Shown piece after piece: positions 48,244 to 61,109 of a DNA stretch of 64,000 nt. Source of the DNA: Synaphobranchus kaupii (lineage: Eukaryota; Chordata; Actinopteri; Anguilliformes; Synaphobranchidae); assembly GCA_029718625.1 (NCBI GenBank), contig CM056396.1:25479740-25543739 (forward strand), given 5' to 3'. Position numbers and translations under genes: made by a program. The notes under the pieces are model-generated. The model saw only the letters and a program-made list of their open reading frames with translations, had not been told where the DNA came from and ran no database searches. How positions within the stretch are numbered: position 1 is the first letter of the stretch; each line of letters begins with the position of its first letter.

Positions 48244-48590
48244 GAAAACATATGTAGCAGATTTATTAAACATATTTCTCTTCTACAAATAGTGTGGATT
48301 TCTGTGTCCAAATCCTTGTGCCCAAATGCAGAATCACACTTAGGCAAGGTCACTCCTCCCATATGAATCTGACAGTCAAAGATAATTAATCCCTTCATTT
48401 GTCTAAGGAAGACCTAGCTGTAAGCGACATTACTTAGATTTACTGTACAACAATGGCACTTTTTTTATAAGACCTATAATTTAACTTTGAGTTTAAATGA
48501 TCTGAGGGGCTACCTAAATTGGCAAAAGTGCAAGCTGGGCTCTAAATTGTGCTCTAAAGCAGAAACGTGGGTTCAAGCCAATGGCAAACT
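48244..48590 (+). repeat. inverted duplication, left arm
   Basis: About 340 bp closely matching the reverse complement of 51612-52294. Shared words include gaaaacatatgtagca, cctataattt and tctgaggggctacc. It carries the uninterrupted site aagggattaattatc (as its complement near 48385-48400), so it lacks the L2 insertion of the right arm. Confidence 0.85.
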
Positions 48591-50125
48591 GAGGAAGCTT
48601 CTCAAATTTATAAATTTTATATATTCTTCTATATTTAGACGATTTGTGCTGCAATGTGTGAAGAGTATTCATTGTGCAACAATTATCCAGAGGCACCATT
48701 CCATATTTGTGTGCCTGCCAGAGTATGTGTGTGTTTTTTGTTTGTTTGTTTGTTTGTTTTGGTTTAGTTTTTTTTGGGGGGGGTAGATATTCCCTGCTTA
48801 AGTCTGTAGGAATAAAGTCATGACATATCTATCTAAGGGTTGTATGTGCACCCTTTCACACACACACAGACACACACACACACACACCCTACCGCCCACC
48901 ACAGATAGAAACAGGAAGTGGGTTTCTGGGCTTTCGCAGAAGGGTTCAGACCATCTGAAAAGCAGAGCTATGACAGAGAAAACAGGAGATAAGGCCCTGT
49001 GGCCCACATCACTCCTCTCCCCACCCAGAAAAACACACATAAATGTACACACACACCCAGCCACACACCTAGACGTATGCACGCTGCAAACACAATCGGC
49101 CACTCGCACACACATCTGGCTCCAATTTCAATTTCAGAAAATCACACCACTGCACCTTTCATTCTTCAAAAAAAAAAAGAGAAGAAGAAACCATGATTTC
49201 AGTGTCTATAAGCCAACAAAAGTGTCACTTGTTGAGTGTCAGCCAGCCAATCAGTATAGGCCTGTCAGTCCAGGTGTCGACAGGTGCCTTTTTTGTTACT
49301 GTGACTCTCTTATATTTTGCCACTCATTGTGGCAGTGACACAAGCACCTCCTATGTCCTCTCTTGCTCTATGTTTCTGGTCACGAGGATGAGTGGGATTT
49401 CCCTGTCATCTACGCCCTGGTGTAGGAAGTAGAAGTACAGACAAGGCTTGGAAACAGACGCGTATGAGAAGAAAGAAAGGGAAATGGGGCGTAAACTTAC
49501 TGTAACTATCGTCATCTCCGTTTGCTGTAATTTTACAGTAGTTTCGTTATTCGAAAGAATAGTTGACGTCATCTCAGATCTTTTACTTAGACAGTCACAC
49601 GGTTCAGCATCCAATCGAAGCAACGCATCTTCTTTCATTTACCGATTTTCTCGTGTATTAGTAATGCATCGCGTGTCTTATAAATATTAATTTGCACTTC
49701 TATTGTCGATAAAACATAACCTTTAACATAATAGCAGCATCGGCACTTGAGTGTAGTCTACCGACAGATGCAAAACAAAGGAACCCTTTATTAGGGAAAA
49801 ATTATATCGTTTATCTGTGAATGATACGCTGTTACTTTCCTTTAGTTTATCTCAGTTGTGATATCAATGATAACTGTATCTGAGACAAAACGAGGAACTG
49901 AACAAACGGCAAAGCGTAATCACCGTTGCTAAAACATAAATGTTCATTCTGACCGCACAGATTTCACAACTTCACCCGCTATTACAAAATTGGGCACTTT
50001 TACTTACAAGAATTTAGACTTACCAGAACAGTTTTGTTGTTTTAGGGTATTGACAACAGTAGGCTAGGCTATAGGTTAAACATAAACATAGGCTACGTTT
50101 ATTCATTTGTACAGTACACGGGGTC

Positions 50126-50397
50126 CCATATGCAAAAGATCTGTAAAAATCCTATAGAAATCACATATACCCTATACAAAACTTATAAAATAAATATGTG
50201 GTATGGAACTAGCATATACATTTCATACTAAAATGAAATAGTTCCCTAACATACATGATAGCCTACCCCCTATAAAAAACATTGAGAAATTGTATAATAA
50301 TTGTATACAAATATATAATACTAATCAACATATATGATTTTTTATAAAACTTTGCAAGTATAATCATATATGATTTTTACAAACCTTTTGCATATGG
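50126..50397. mobile_element. AT-rich MITE
   Basis: Terminal inverted repeats of 26 bp with two mismatches: left CCATATGCAAAAG then ATCTGTAAAAATC; right GATTTTTACAAACC then TTTTGCATATGG. 272 bp, very AT-rich inside, no ORF. Confidence 0.75.
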
Positions 50398-51611
50398 ATA
50401 CTTAACAATTTCACCACTTATATGCTACTTAATTCAACAAATAATACAATTCAGAAGTTTTACTTTAAAGAGAAGCATTGTCATATTTAAGGACACCGCC
50501 TATCTTCATACATTTAAATTCTGTAAATATGAAAGCGGAACAGAACAACCTTTAATTTCCTATGTTGCCATGTGACCGTACTGTGATCGATGTTAGCCGT
50601 TGCTAGCATAGGGGTAGTCTCAGTTCCTCTGGTTTCTAAGAAATTAAGTTGAAGGCATGTTTATGTTTTCAGTGAGAATTTATCAGGAAATGTAAGGAGG
50701 GAGGCAGCTAAAATGGGGGCGGGCATGACAACGGCACCGGGTACATTGTCCTGGGCCCTTAAGGAGAACGGGGGTGGGAATTTCACCCGGTAGCCCTGGT
50801 TGTAGCCTATATGCGTTTAGCAGAGCCATAAATTTCACCCAGAAAACAACACTCTCTCTACACCCACTGTAGACCAGTTATGGCCACTGTCTGGAAGGCA
50901 GAGAGCTTACCTTGAAACGGAAACTGATAACGATCCTCAACCTGTTTTTCGTGACTAACTGGCATTCTTATTCATTGCTTCCCCCATCAGAGCTGATTTC
51001 TACTAATGTGGAAGCAGTACCTGCAATTTACATATAATAACTGTAATTATCACAAAGCACCAAATCACTGGGATTGTATCCTAGGCACCAACTTTATTCA
51101 GCGTCACTAAAATGATTTCATGTGAGGGACATTGATGGCATAGTGACCACCTTAGAGGCATACAAGAACAAAGGAATCGGTTACTAAGAGATCCTTATTT
51201 AAATTGCTCGCTAAACTATTCAAAACAGATACAACTATTTTCTGTCTCTTCTACTTGGAGTCCAGTAGCCAAGGCAAAACTATGAGATAGAGAGCAGTCT
51301 GTTCTACCCTTGATGTGTTCAAATAATGTCAAAAAAAAAAGAAAAGGCCCCTTATATCTTTTCCCCCTGTTTGGAATGGCCAGTTGCTCTTGATTCATCG
51401 CTGTGCCGCCTGTACCCTGAAGCAGCAGCGGAAACACAAGTACTCCGCCAACGCAATTCCCCACGAGTCAAGTGAGTACTTACCACACCTCAGGCCTCAC
51501 AGGCTATAACAGGAGAGCTGGTGCGAGTGCGTTTCTCTCCCGGAAGTTTTTTTTTAATTTTTTTTTTAAAGCCTGTGGGTACGCAGTCATTGACGGCTGA
51601 TGACATGGCCA

Positions 51612-52294
51612 TGGCTCGGACCCACGTCTCTGCTTTAGAGCACAATTTAGAGCCCAGCTTGCAATTTTGCCGATTTAGCTACCGGTAGCCCCTCAGATAA
51701 TTTAAACTCAAAGTTTAAATTATAGGTCTTATAAAAAAGTGACATTGTTGTACAGTAAGTCTGGTAGCATTAAATCAATTGGATCAAAAGAACACACAAT
51801 CAAAAGAATATTATCATAGCATAGTATGGCGCTTACAGCTAGGTCTTCCTTAGACAAATGAAGGGATTGGTACTTGTTCATACTTGTTCCCTGTGTTTTC
51901 TTGTCTAACTGTTTGTTATAGTTTATAATGGTATTTTGAATAGAATTATAGTATAGCTGATGTACCCACAGCTTACTGTGAACTACATTCAATGTTCATT
52001 ACTAGGGATAGCTGCTAGGTTATGTGAAGGATGTTCTGTATCTGTTCTGTAGTTACTTCGATGGCCTTTCTGCATGCTCTTATTGTATGTCGCTTTTCGA
52101 TAAAAGCGTCTGCTAAATGACTGCAATGTAATGTAATGTAAAGGGATTAATTATCTTTGACTGTCAGATTCATATGGGAGGAGTGACCTTGCCTAAGTGT
52201 GATTCTGCATTTGGGCACAAGGATTTGGACACGGAAACCCACACTATTTGTAGAAGAGAAATATGTTTAATACATTTGCTACATATGTTTTCCT
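51612..52294 (-). repeat. inverted duplication, right arm, with insertion
   Basis: Reverse-complement copy of 48244-48590, about 3 kb away. It is longer because of a 272-bp L2-type insertion (51869-52140) and about 60 extra bp near 51763-51830 that the left arm lacks. Confidence 0.85.
51869..52140 (+). mobile_element. 5'-truncated L2-type LINE insertion
   Basis: Ends in gtcgcttttcgataaaagcg, tctgctaaatg and repeated TGTAA (aatgtaatgtaatgtaa), a LINE tail of the L2/UnaL2 type. It is flanked by a perfect 8-bp duplication AAGGGATT (51861-51868 and 52141-52148). The left arm of the inverted duplication shows the site before insertion. Confidence 0.85.
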
Positions 52295-53247
52295 TTTTTA
52301 TCAAAATATTCTCTCATGTATAAAGTATCGACAGCTTGTGTCATCTGACACAAAAATAAACTAAACAAACAAAGATTCTGTACACATTATTTACAGACTG
52401 CCAATGAAATCACATAATAGTAATAATGTAGTCAGCAACCATACTTTGGACAGTTTGACAATACACTCTGCCTCCGCTTGGTAACAGCACATTTGGCGCA
52501 CATGGATCTAGTTCCTGCTTTTTCCAGTGCTAATAATGTAATTTAAGAACAACAAAGCATATAAAATCAATCAATAAATTCCGACAACTGAGATTCTAGC
52601 CAACATATGAGGTACTGGAGAATAACTCTGCTGTGTGGTTTTGGTAAGAACTGGATTTTTAGCAATTTACCTGAGATTAAAGAGTGATGAGGTCATTTAG
52701 AGAAACTGCCCTTTGAACTTCATGGTTTTGCATAGATTCAACATGCAGTAGGTTGTCAGAAAAGGTAAAATGTTTCAATGCTTCATCATGGAGGACCACC
52801 TACACACCCACTACAGACACACACACACATACACACTGTACAGGCTGTTGACGCTGGACTAGCCTGCTCCAAGACCTCTATAAACCGGAATGCTTCACGG
52901 AGACAAACATTAAGAATTTTGTCCACAGTCTAATAAAGTCTAAGAAAGACGAAAGCACAAACAAACAAAAAAAAAACAATAGAAGAAATTGAGTTTTTTG
53001 GTTTCTACCTGACACCTCTGTTGATGAGGACTCCATCACTGGCTGCTAAATAGCCCATTAGAATTACATTGATGCAGTCCATGTGCACTGAGGCTAGTAT
53101 TGGCCAGACACACATGCAGAGCCCACTGAGGTTTTGGTCATCTTGCCAGACTGCAGGAATGTCAGGTTCCTTCCTGAAATCTGTTTGGTTGTGGAAATTT
53201 GTTTGTTCGCTTTTTTTGGCTTGTGCTTTTCCTATCGAAAATTCAGA

Positions 53248-53253
53248 TTTATT
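53248..53253 (-). terminator. candidate polyadenylation signal for prdm1
   Basis: AATAAA on the minus strand, about 970 nt past the prdm1 stop. The CA microsatellite at 53440-53580 would fall inside this 3' UTR. Other AT-rich sites could serve instead; no transcript evidence is available. Confidence 0.25.
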
Positions 53254-53439
53254 TGGTCTTCATTTGAAGTATTAACATTAAAACACTCAAGGAAAATGAA
53301 CACAACAATCAACAACAAAGAAACGACCTGTTTTTAAAATAGGAACATCACAGAGACAGAAATGTAAACTTTCCCCAAAAATGCCCTTAGCCCATCCCTG
53401 AGGTCTTCCTCTTTCAGAAAACACAAGAGATTCACACAG

Positions 53440-53580
<141 letters not shown>

Positions 53581-54219
53581 CATGTGGGATAAAACCTGCT
53601 CTGTGTCTAGGAAGAGCAGGTTTTGAGGAAATGCTGTGATACACCTGAGAGAGTGAGAAAAAGGCCGCTTGTTGTCCCATCAGCAGGCACCTGGAAGAGG
53701 AATTGATACCTTTTCCCCTGTCCTGAGAAGCAACCTTTCTATCAGAGGCAGACAATAGGACACAGACACACACACACAGACACATGCACGCACACATGCA
53801 CACACACTGAACCTCACACGTAAAGCAAAAGTAAAGCACACCGATTAAAATAAATCAGCAAAAAATAGTTTGTCAGTGAACTGAAACAGGCTGAACTACA
53901 TGTGAATTTGTAAACCTATGAGTTCAGAAGACAGTCCTCTCCCTTTCTCTCTCGCCCATGAAACAGCTCGGAGAATGAAGGGGTAGTCCTGGGGAAGGGC
54001 TTTTTTTTGGGTTTCACTCTCTTCTTGGCTTTTTAACTTGTTTTTCTTTTTCACAAAGATGGATGAAAAAGCTCCTTTTGGCGATTGACTGACCTCTGTA
54101 GTCCTTGCAAACCAGAGAGCAGTGTCTGGTCTCCAGAGATGTGTTCTGCTCATTCATCTCCCTTCTCTACCACTGTCCCTCTCTTTTACCCCCCACCCCC
54201 CTGCCACTCCCCTCCTCCA

Positions 54220-54810
54220 CTACAGCGCCTCCATCTTGACCAGAGGCCGGTTGTACAGGTGCAAAACGCTGGGCCGCTCCTGGTGGACGGGGGGCCGGCT
54301 AGGGGCGGGAGCGTCCAGCGTAGCGTCCTCCTCCTCCTCCTCCTCCTCCTCCTCCTCCTCCTCCACCTCCTCCTTCTCCTCCAGGCTCCTGGAGACCCAG
54401 CGCTCCATGACCATGTCCACCAGGGCGGGGCCGGCGCTCTCGGGCAGGGCGTCGGCCTCGGCGCTGCCGTCAAAGCGCCGGAGGAGCGCGGCGGCGCGCT
54501 GCAGGTCGGCGGGGCCGGGGGCGGGCGGGGCGGGGCCGGGGGCGGGCGGGGCGGGGCCGGGGGCGGGCGGGGCGGTGGGGCAGCAGCCGCGCCGGTGGAG
54601 GCGGAGCGAGAAGCGGTGGGCAAAGGCGCCGGGGCACAGCTGGCAGGCGTAGGGCCTCTCGCGCTCGCCGTGAAGCCGCTGGTGCAGCTTCAGGTGGATG
54701 TACTGGGTGAACTTGGTGCTACACCGCTGGCACTCGTACGGCTTCTCCCCCGAGTGCAGCCGCTGGTGAGTCTTCAGGTTACTGGTGCTACTGAAACGCT
54801 TATGGCACAC
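54220..54810 (-). CDS. prdm1: prdm1 terminal exon (ZF3-ZF5, acidic tail, stop)
   Basis: 591 bp to a TAG at 54220-54222; acceptor tctctcag at the end of a TC microsatellite. Encodes [19 protein letters not shown] (ZF3), ZF4 ([19 protein letters not shown]) and ZF5 ([19 protein letters not shown], then RRGC), the last being C2HC as in PRDM1. Downstream are three copies of a 7-residue Ala/Pro/Gly unit from a 21-bp tandem repeat, a helical stretch around [18 protein letters not shown], a run of 12 Glu from a CTC repeat, and a C-terminus ending LVKMEAL. The tail is compositionally unlike mammalian PRDM1 but keeps its acidic character. Confidence 0.93.
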   Translation of the reverse strand: MCHKRFSSTSNLKTHQRLHSGEKPYECQRCSTKFTQYIHLKLHQRLHGERERPYACQLCPGAFAHRFSLRLHRRGCCPTAPPAPGPAPPAPGPAPPAPGPADLQRAAALLRRFDGSAEADALPESAGPALVDMVMERWVSRSLEEKEEVEEEEEEEEEEEEDATLDAPAPSRPPVHQERPSVLHLYNRPLVKMEAL

Positions 54811-54846
<36 letters not shown>

Positions 54847-55126
54847 GACTCATATTATACTATCAATTTAATCTCTTCTGGCATTAGCTTTCATTTTGAC
54901 AGAGAGCCAAGCCCTTGGCTCAAGGGTGTCAGGATATGCTGGACCTGCCTGACAGGCCCTTGTTGTTACAATTCACTGCATGATGGTCTGTGAAAATAAA
55001 CATGACTACACGATCACACCCTCAGACGCCCGATACTATAAAGAGCTCTCAATCCCTCCGATCTTGGGAGAGAATGTGAGATTCACTCTTGACTAAGGCA
55101 GATGAGAGATCAATGGCACATGCTTG

Positions 55127-55169
<43 letters not shown>

Positions 55170-55342
55170 TCTCACCTGGCACTCGTGCGGTTTCTCTCCT
55201 GTATGAACCAGATGATGTTTCTGGAGGTGGGCCAGTTGAGTGAAGCTCTTCTTACAGAGACGGCACAGGAAGGGCCTCTCTCCACTGTGAACTCGCAAGT
55301 GGACCTGAAGCACACAAACAGCCGTGAGCTGGATCATACACA

Positions 55343-55383
<41 letters not shown>

Positions 55384-56463
55384 AGGCTATTTCTTTCATA
55401 TTACATTTGGGGCAGCTAGACGGACTCACCTTGAGGTTGGAGAGCTGTCCGAAGGTCTTAAGACAGACGTTGCACTCGTACTTGATCTTGCCGTTCTGCT
55501 TCTTCAGTGGGTAGGGCAGAGACTTGTACCCCGGCACAGACGACAGTGTGGGGCTCTTCTTTGGTGCGGCCAGGCTGAGGTTAATGGCTTCCTCGCACCC
55601 AGAGGCGGCCTGTAAGGCAGACTGCTGAGGGGATCGCGGGGCTTTGCCCTGGGGGGAGAGTTCGGGTGTGGCCGGGGCCCCCTGGGGTGGGGAGGCGTTT
55701 TGGGGCCTCTCCTTCAGCCCTCCCTGGGACAGGGGTGTGTAGGGCAGGGACGCGGGGAGTAAGCCCGGCTGAGCCGCCATGGGGAAGGGAAGACTCTCTC
55801 TGCTCAGGTAGCTGCTGTATACTGGGGGGCCTCTAGGGGGCAGCACACCACTGAAAGGTGGGGAATACTGAGGCAAGAGCAGGTGTTGGTAGTGGTGGCT
55901 GTAGGGGGGGAGGAACTGGTATGGGGGGTGCAGGGGCCCGGTGGGGGGGCAAAGGGGGTAGGACACCAGGCCTTCCCCGTGGCCGTATAGACCATGCAGA
56001 TGGAGGGGAACGTCCCTGTGGGGTGAAGGGGAGTCTGGGAAACCCCCCGGGTGACCGTAGAGGTTTTTCTGGGGGCTGAGCTCTCTGGGGTCCAGGCTGG
56101 GCGACGGAGTGGACGGCGGGTCTTTGTGGAGCCCTTTGCTGAAGTCCATGATTTGGTTGTCGGGGGTGTCAGGCGGAGTGTCTCTCTCTAGCACCTCCAC
56201 ATCTATCCTCTCCTCCTCCTCCTCCTCCTCCTCCATCACTTTCTCCTCCCTCCACCCCTCCTCCTTGCTCCTTTGGTCTTGGTCCGGGTACCAGGCCGAG
56301 TGAGGTAGGTACTGTCTGTGGTTGGGCCCTGTGGGGTCCGAGCTCACATGTTCTGTAGAGAGAAGGAGAACCACGCCTGTTCTTTAAAAGCAGTCCTGTT
56401 TGAGCGAAATTGTACAATCATTATAAAAGTGTGTGTGTGTTTGCATTATATGTTAGTTTAAAA

Positions 56464-56531
<68 letters not shown>

Positions 56532-56822
56532 ATTTACTGTGACCAAGAAAGTTCACCAGAGGAGAAACAGCAGATCACAAAAGGATGTGTTTGAGAGATG
56601 AAACACTTGTGACAGGAAGACACTTATCCACACATGCATGCGGGTGCGTACATAATTGCCAGTATCTTTACGATAAATCTCAAAAGTTTTGTGGTAAAGG
56701 TCGAGCGCAGTTTCTATTTTACTTGACAGAACTATGACCCTCGCAGTGACTGCTGATATAATCTGAGTGGATGTTTGTGTTTAAGGTGCAGTTTAAGTGT
56801 GCAATGAAATTCAAGGGATTCT

Positions 56823-56863
<41 letters not shown>

Positions 56864-59800
56864 GACGCATAGTTACGTGTTCGTGATAACGCATTGCTAA
56901 GTCACGATCGGTACTGACAGGACGGGGTAGCGTACGCAGAGTGGAAAAAAAGGAACAACAAAACTGGCGTTCTCTGTCAAGCCAGCGCTTTGTCTTACAC
57001 GCTAAGAAATAACAGGGTGTTTTTCATGTTCCCAAATTCTACTCTCTAAGCCTGTGTTTTACTGCACGCTAATTACAGCAGCGCTGAATCACCCGACAGG
57101 TGCCTATAGGGAGAACGTGGCACGCTAACCACGGCTGGGGATTGGGCAAGAGTCACAACTACCAGAAAAAAACTGGCTCAACTCGCTGTTTAACGGAAAC
57201 AGATCTCTCAAGCATCACGGGCTCAAGTCTTGGGGGGGAAAAAACTGACCAGATAAAATAACTGCGTTTATTGTTCACGTGAAATAAGGAATTAAAATTT
57301 TAAATGAAGGTACACTAATCCTTTCATACGAAAAAAAAATATTGGTCCTGAAATTTCAAAAGGCATCAAAGTGATTTTTGACTGACTCAAGGCTCAAACA
57401 TTATTTTGCTTTATTAGGAACCTTTCTGCTTGATGAATTGTTAAGTATCTGCAATGAGTTATGCCAAATCTACAGTAGCATTCAACAATGAATTTAATAG
57501 ATGATGTTGCAGATATATTTTTGCAGGATCTCCACCAATTAGAAAACCTCTTAAATAAATATAAAGAATAACCAATTTCATGACATTTGTATTCAAACTA
57601 GAATAGAGTTTACATTGTGTCAGTGGACCAAAGAGACACAATTGCAACATTTAATCTATAAACATCTGTATAAAATGAAGGCTTTCATGATGGCTATAAC
57701 CCTACCCTAATACCCCATATGGAAAAAATGTTAGAATGAATTTATATTTTAAATACACAAAAAATGTAATAGATTAAAAATGAAAGAGAAAACAAGGTCT
57801 AAACACCTCTTCCTCTTATCGCAAAATAGACCAACACATTTTTCACTGTTGAATTTGGTGACAAAGCAGAATGAGTTTGGTTTGTGTGAATTTCTAAATG
57901 ACACATACAGGAAACTAAGCGCAAGTCACGAAAGACAGGACAGAGCAGAGAGAGCGAGAGAAAGTAAGAGAGAGAGAGAGAGTCAGACAGAGAGAGAAAG
58001 AGAGAAACTGTTACAGACAGATTAAGTATCAGTAAGAAATGTGATTTGCGTATGATTTTTTAATACACTTCTGTTCCCCACTACCCAGCCACTTCTGAGG
58101 TCCCCACACTGTCTGCACCATGGCAACCAGGTTCCGCCAGACCTCCATTCCCTCAACCTCAAACTTTTGGCAGAAGTGGTCGGACCATCAATCAATTTTC
58201 TCTCCCTTCACTCTTTCTTCATAAATCAGACGTCCCTAGTATTGTTTCTCAGTGTTTGGGAGACCTGTCGCAATCTGATCATTCAAAACACGAGAGCCCC
58301 TGCCTATACCTACCGTAGGCTACACCCTCACGAGACCAGAGAGAAGGGGAAGAGAGGGAGGCAGAGGAGAAAAAAGAGCGGTGACAGAAATAACCAGAAG
58401 ACAAATGCGTGCGGAGATGTTTTGAGAGACAGGAGGAATGAGCCCCATGGAGAAGCGATGAGGGCGAACGATGGAGGAGACTAATTACAGAGGAGAGGTA
58501 GAGAATGTCAGTCAGAGAGGAGAAAGACAGGAGGTCGAGGAGAGAGATGAGCCGAGAAGGGCAGAACAGTGCAAAGAAAGGAGGATCCCGTGTGAGCGTG
58601 TGCGAGAAAGAGGGGGGAGCGCGCGGGACTCACTGTGCGAGCGTTGCTGCTGACCATCGCCGGGAGACCGGCGGAGCCTCTCGCAGAATTCCGTGCTGTA
58701 CCACACCAGCATCTCCTGCTGCGGCTCCACGGGCCGGACGGTGTAGAAGAAGACGTCGTTGCCGCTCTGGCACGCCACCAGGTTCTGGTCCTGCGGCGAC
58801 CGGGCCGGGTTGACGTAGCGCATCCAGTTGCTGCGGTGCACGTCGTAGCCGTCGACAAAGTGGTGCAGCTGTCCTCCACAGTAGATCTGGAGAGAGAGAA
58901 ACCAGCATGAGTAAGGTGTAGCCGTTGCACCTATAGCATAAAAGCCCCCGGTCCTGTCAAGTGCCGGCGGAGGGGAGAGCCGCTAGGGGCCAACGGCGGA
59001 GGACGGACAGAAACACGGTGTGTCCGGCTCTCCCCCCACAGCCACCAGCGGGCAGGTAGACAGTGGGGTCCAGAGATAGCGGTGACGAGGACAGAAATCG
59101 CTGTTCACCTCGGCCATGAACGTGAGCTCCTCTCCCGGGTCCCTTAGGGGTCGTGTTGCGTTGCGCCTCGTTCCCTTCCGCACACCTGTGCTGTCCCGTG
59201 AGACGCTGTGCTCCTCACTGCGCTGTGCGTGTGTGTGCGTGTGTGTGTGTGTGCACTGCTGTGTGCTCCTGTCTGGTTCAGTGAGTCTCTAATGCTCTGT
59301 ATCTCTGCTGTAAGTACTCTTGTCTGTCTGTAAGTAAAATGAAATTGCCACACTCCCTTTATCAACAATGACGCGGGGTGGGCGGGACACGGGTATTCAT
59401 TCACATACTGCCATAACAGGAAGTCATTCTTGCTCTTTCTCTTTCTGTCTCTCATTGCTCAGAGCTAATGATTGGCTCGGGGATTTCGCTCAGCTGCGTC
59501 AAGCCTGGACATGTATGCTCACGTACACACGCACACACACACACACGAGCCCAATCACACACACACGCGCACACACACACCCACACCCACGTGCGGGTTC
59601 ACACAAACCTGCCCTCACCCCACTCCTCCTCCAGGTATACAGTAGTCCATTTAACATTTACTGTAATCTCTCGATTTTTTTTTTCTTACTTTCTTAAAAA
59701 TCTGATAGTATAGATGGTTTTGGATACAGTGTGATAGCATGAGCAGGTGCTTTATCAGTAGGTGAAAAGACACACACGCGCATAAACCTGTCCATTGGGA

Positions 59801-61078
59801 GTGAGTGTCACAACTGGAGTCACATCGTTCTGATGAGTCAGAGGCGATAGGCGCTCCCACCAGCTGTCGCCACACAGACCAGAAGCTCAGAGACCATGAG
59901 ATTTACAGGAAACGCAGAAAGAAAGAGAAGAAAGGACGAGTATAGAAAGGCTACGACTATAGCGCAGACGAAGAGACATCAGGAGCAGAAGAGTAGCCTG
60001 CAGTATGTGTCACATTTCAGAAAAGATGTCAGTGGGTCATTTATTTATTTTTGCTAACAAGCTCGAGCTGACGGCCCCCAATGCACATCTGAGGGGGTTT
60101 CTTTGAGTACTGCAGCTTTATAGCCCATATAGACAACACATATATTATATATATTATAACAACATATATACTGTAACAACACATCAGTATGGAATACTCT
60201 TCCCCGTTCTGGTCATAAACGTTGGCATTAAATTACACTCCTTTATAATTTCTGTTTGAAACACAATTGTGGACATTTATGTATATACCCTGCAAAAACA
60301 GCCGGCTTTAACAAGTGCTTTAGTCCTGCAATGAGACTTAAAATCTTATTGGTTTCTCTCAAGTAGAAAATAATTAGCTTGTTTTAAGTCACTGTTTTCT
60401 TGACAAGCAAAATGTCCTTGCCCCATTGGCAAATCTTGAAATGAGGCAAACTGTTTGACCTCTGGCAATATTTTTGTCTTATTTACCAAAAAAAAAGTAA
60501 TAGAAATAACATAAATCTAAATATAAGACTAAAATACTTCTTGAAATTGACTTATTTTTAGGTTTTTGCAGTGTGAAATATGATAGGTGTAGCTAATTTC
60601 AGTGAGTGATATTAATGGAATTGTGAGAAGAAGGCTATTTATTTTAGGTGCTGTGGTAACTAAAGGATGAAAGGATTAAAGGATAACTCCTAAAGGAGGG
60701 CGTACAGAAAACATCCATGGAAACTCTAACTGGGAGGACTTGCTAGATGCACTTTTGTTTCTGAACAGAAGCAAGTTTTGCTTCTCTCTGGGCACCTCTG
60801 TGAACCCCTAACCTTGGCCAAAGTTCACATGAGAGAATTTCCAAATTATCTGTGCGTATCTCTCCCTGTGTGTGTGTGTGTGTGTGCGTGGTGCGTGTCT
60901 GCGCGTGCATGTGTACGTGTGTGCATGACATCAGCGGGTTTCCTGCGTGTTTGAGATCAGCGGATTTTACTGCAGTTCCTTATTTGGCTTTGACAGAATT
61001 TGGAAAATGGTTTGACTTTCCCTGGTTCAACTGGTTCTATAAAAAAAGCTGTAGAGGGAGCCACGGAGAGACAGAGAC

Positions 61079-61109
<31 letters not shown>

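Noticed and set aside
54085..54993. 302-codon plus-strand ORF over the last prdm1 exon
   Set aside because: Shadow of the GC-rich zinc-finger exon; poly-Leu and poly-Gly arise from CTC and G-rich repeats, and it runs into intron sequence.
58983..59183. Open minus-strand stretch inside the PR-domain intron, possible alternative first exon
   Set aside because: No recognised motif and no clear splice donor linking it to the next PR exon. Transcript data would be needed.
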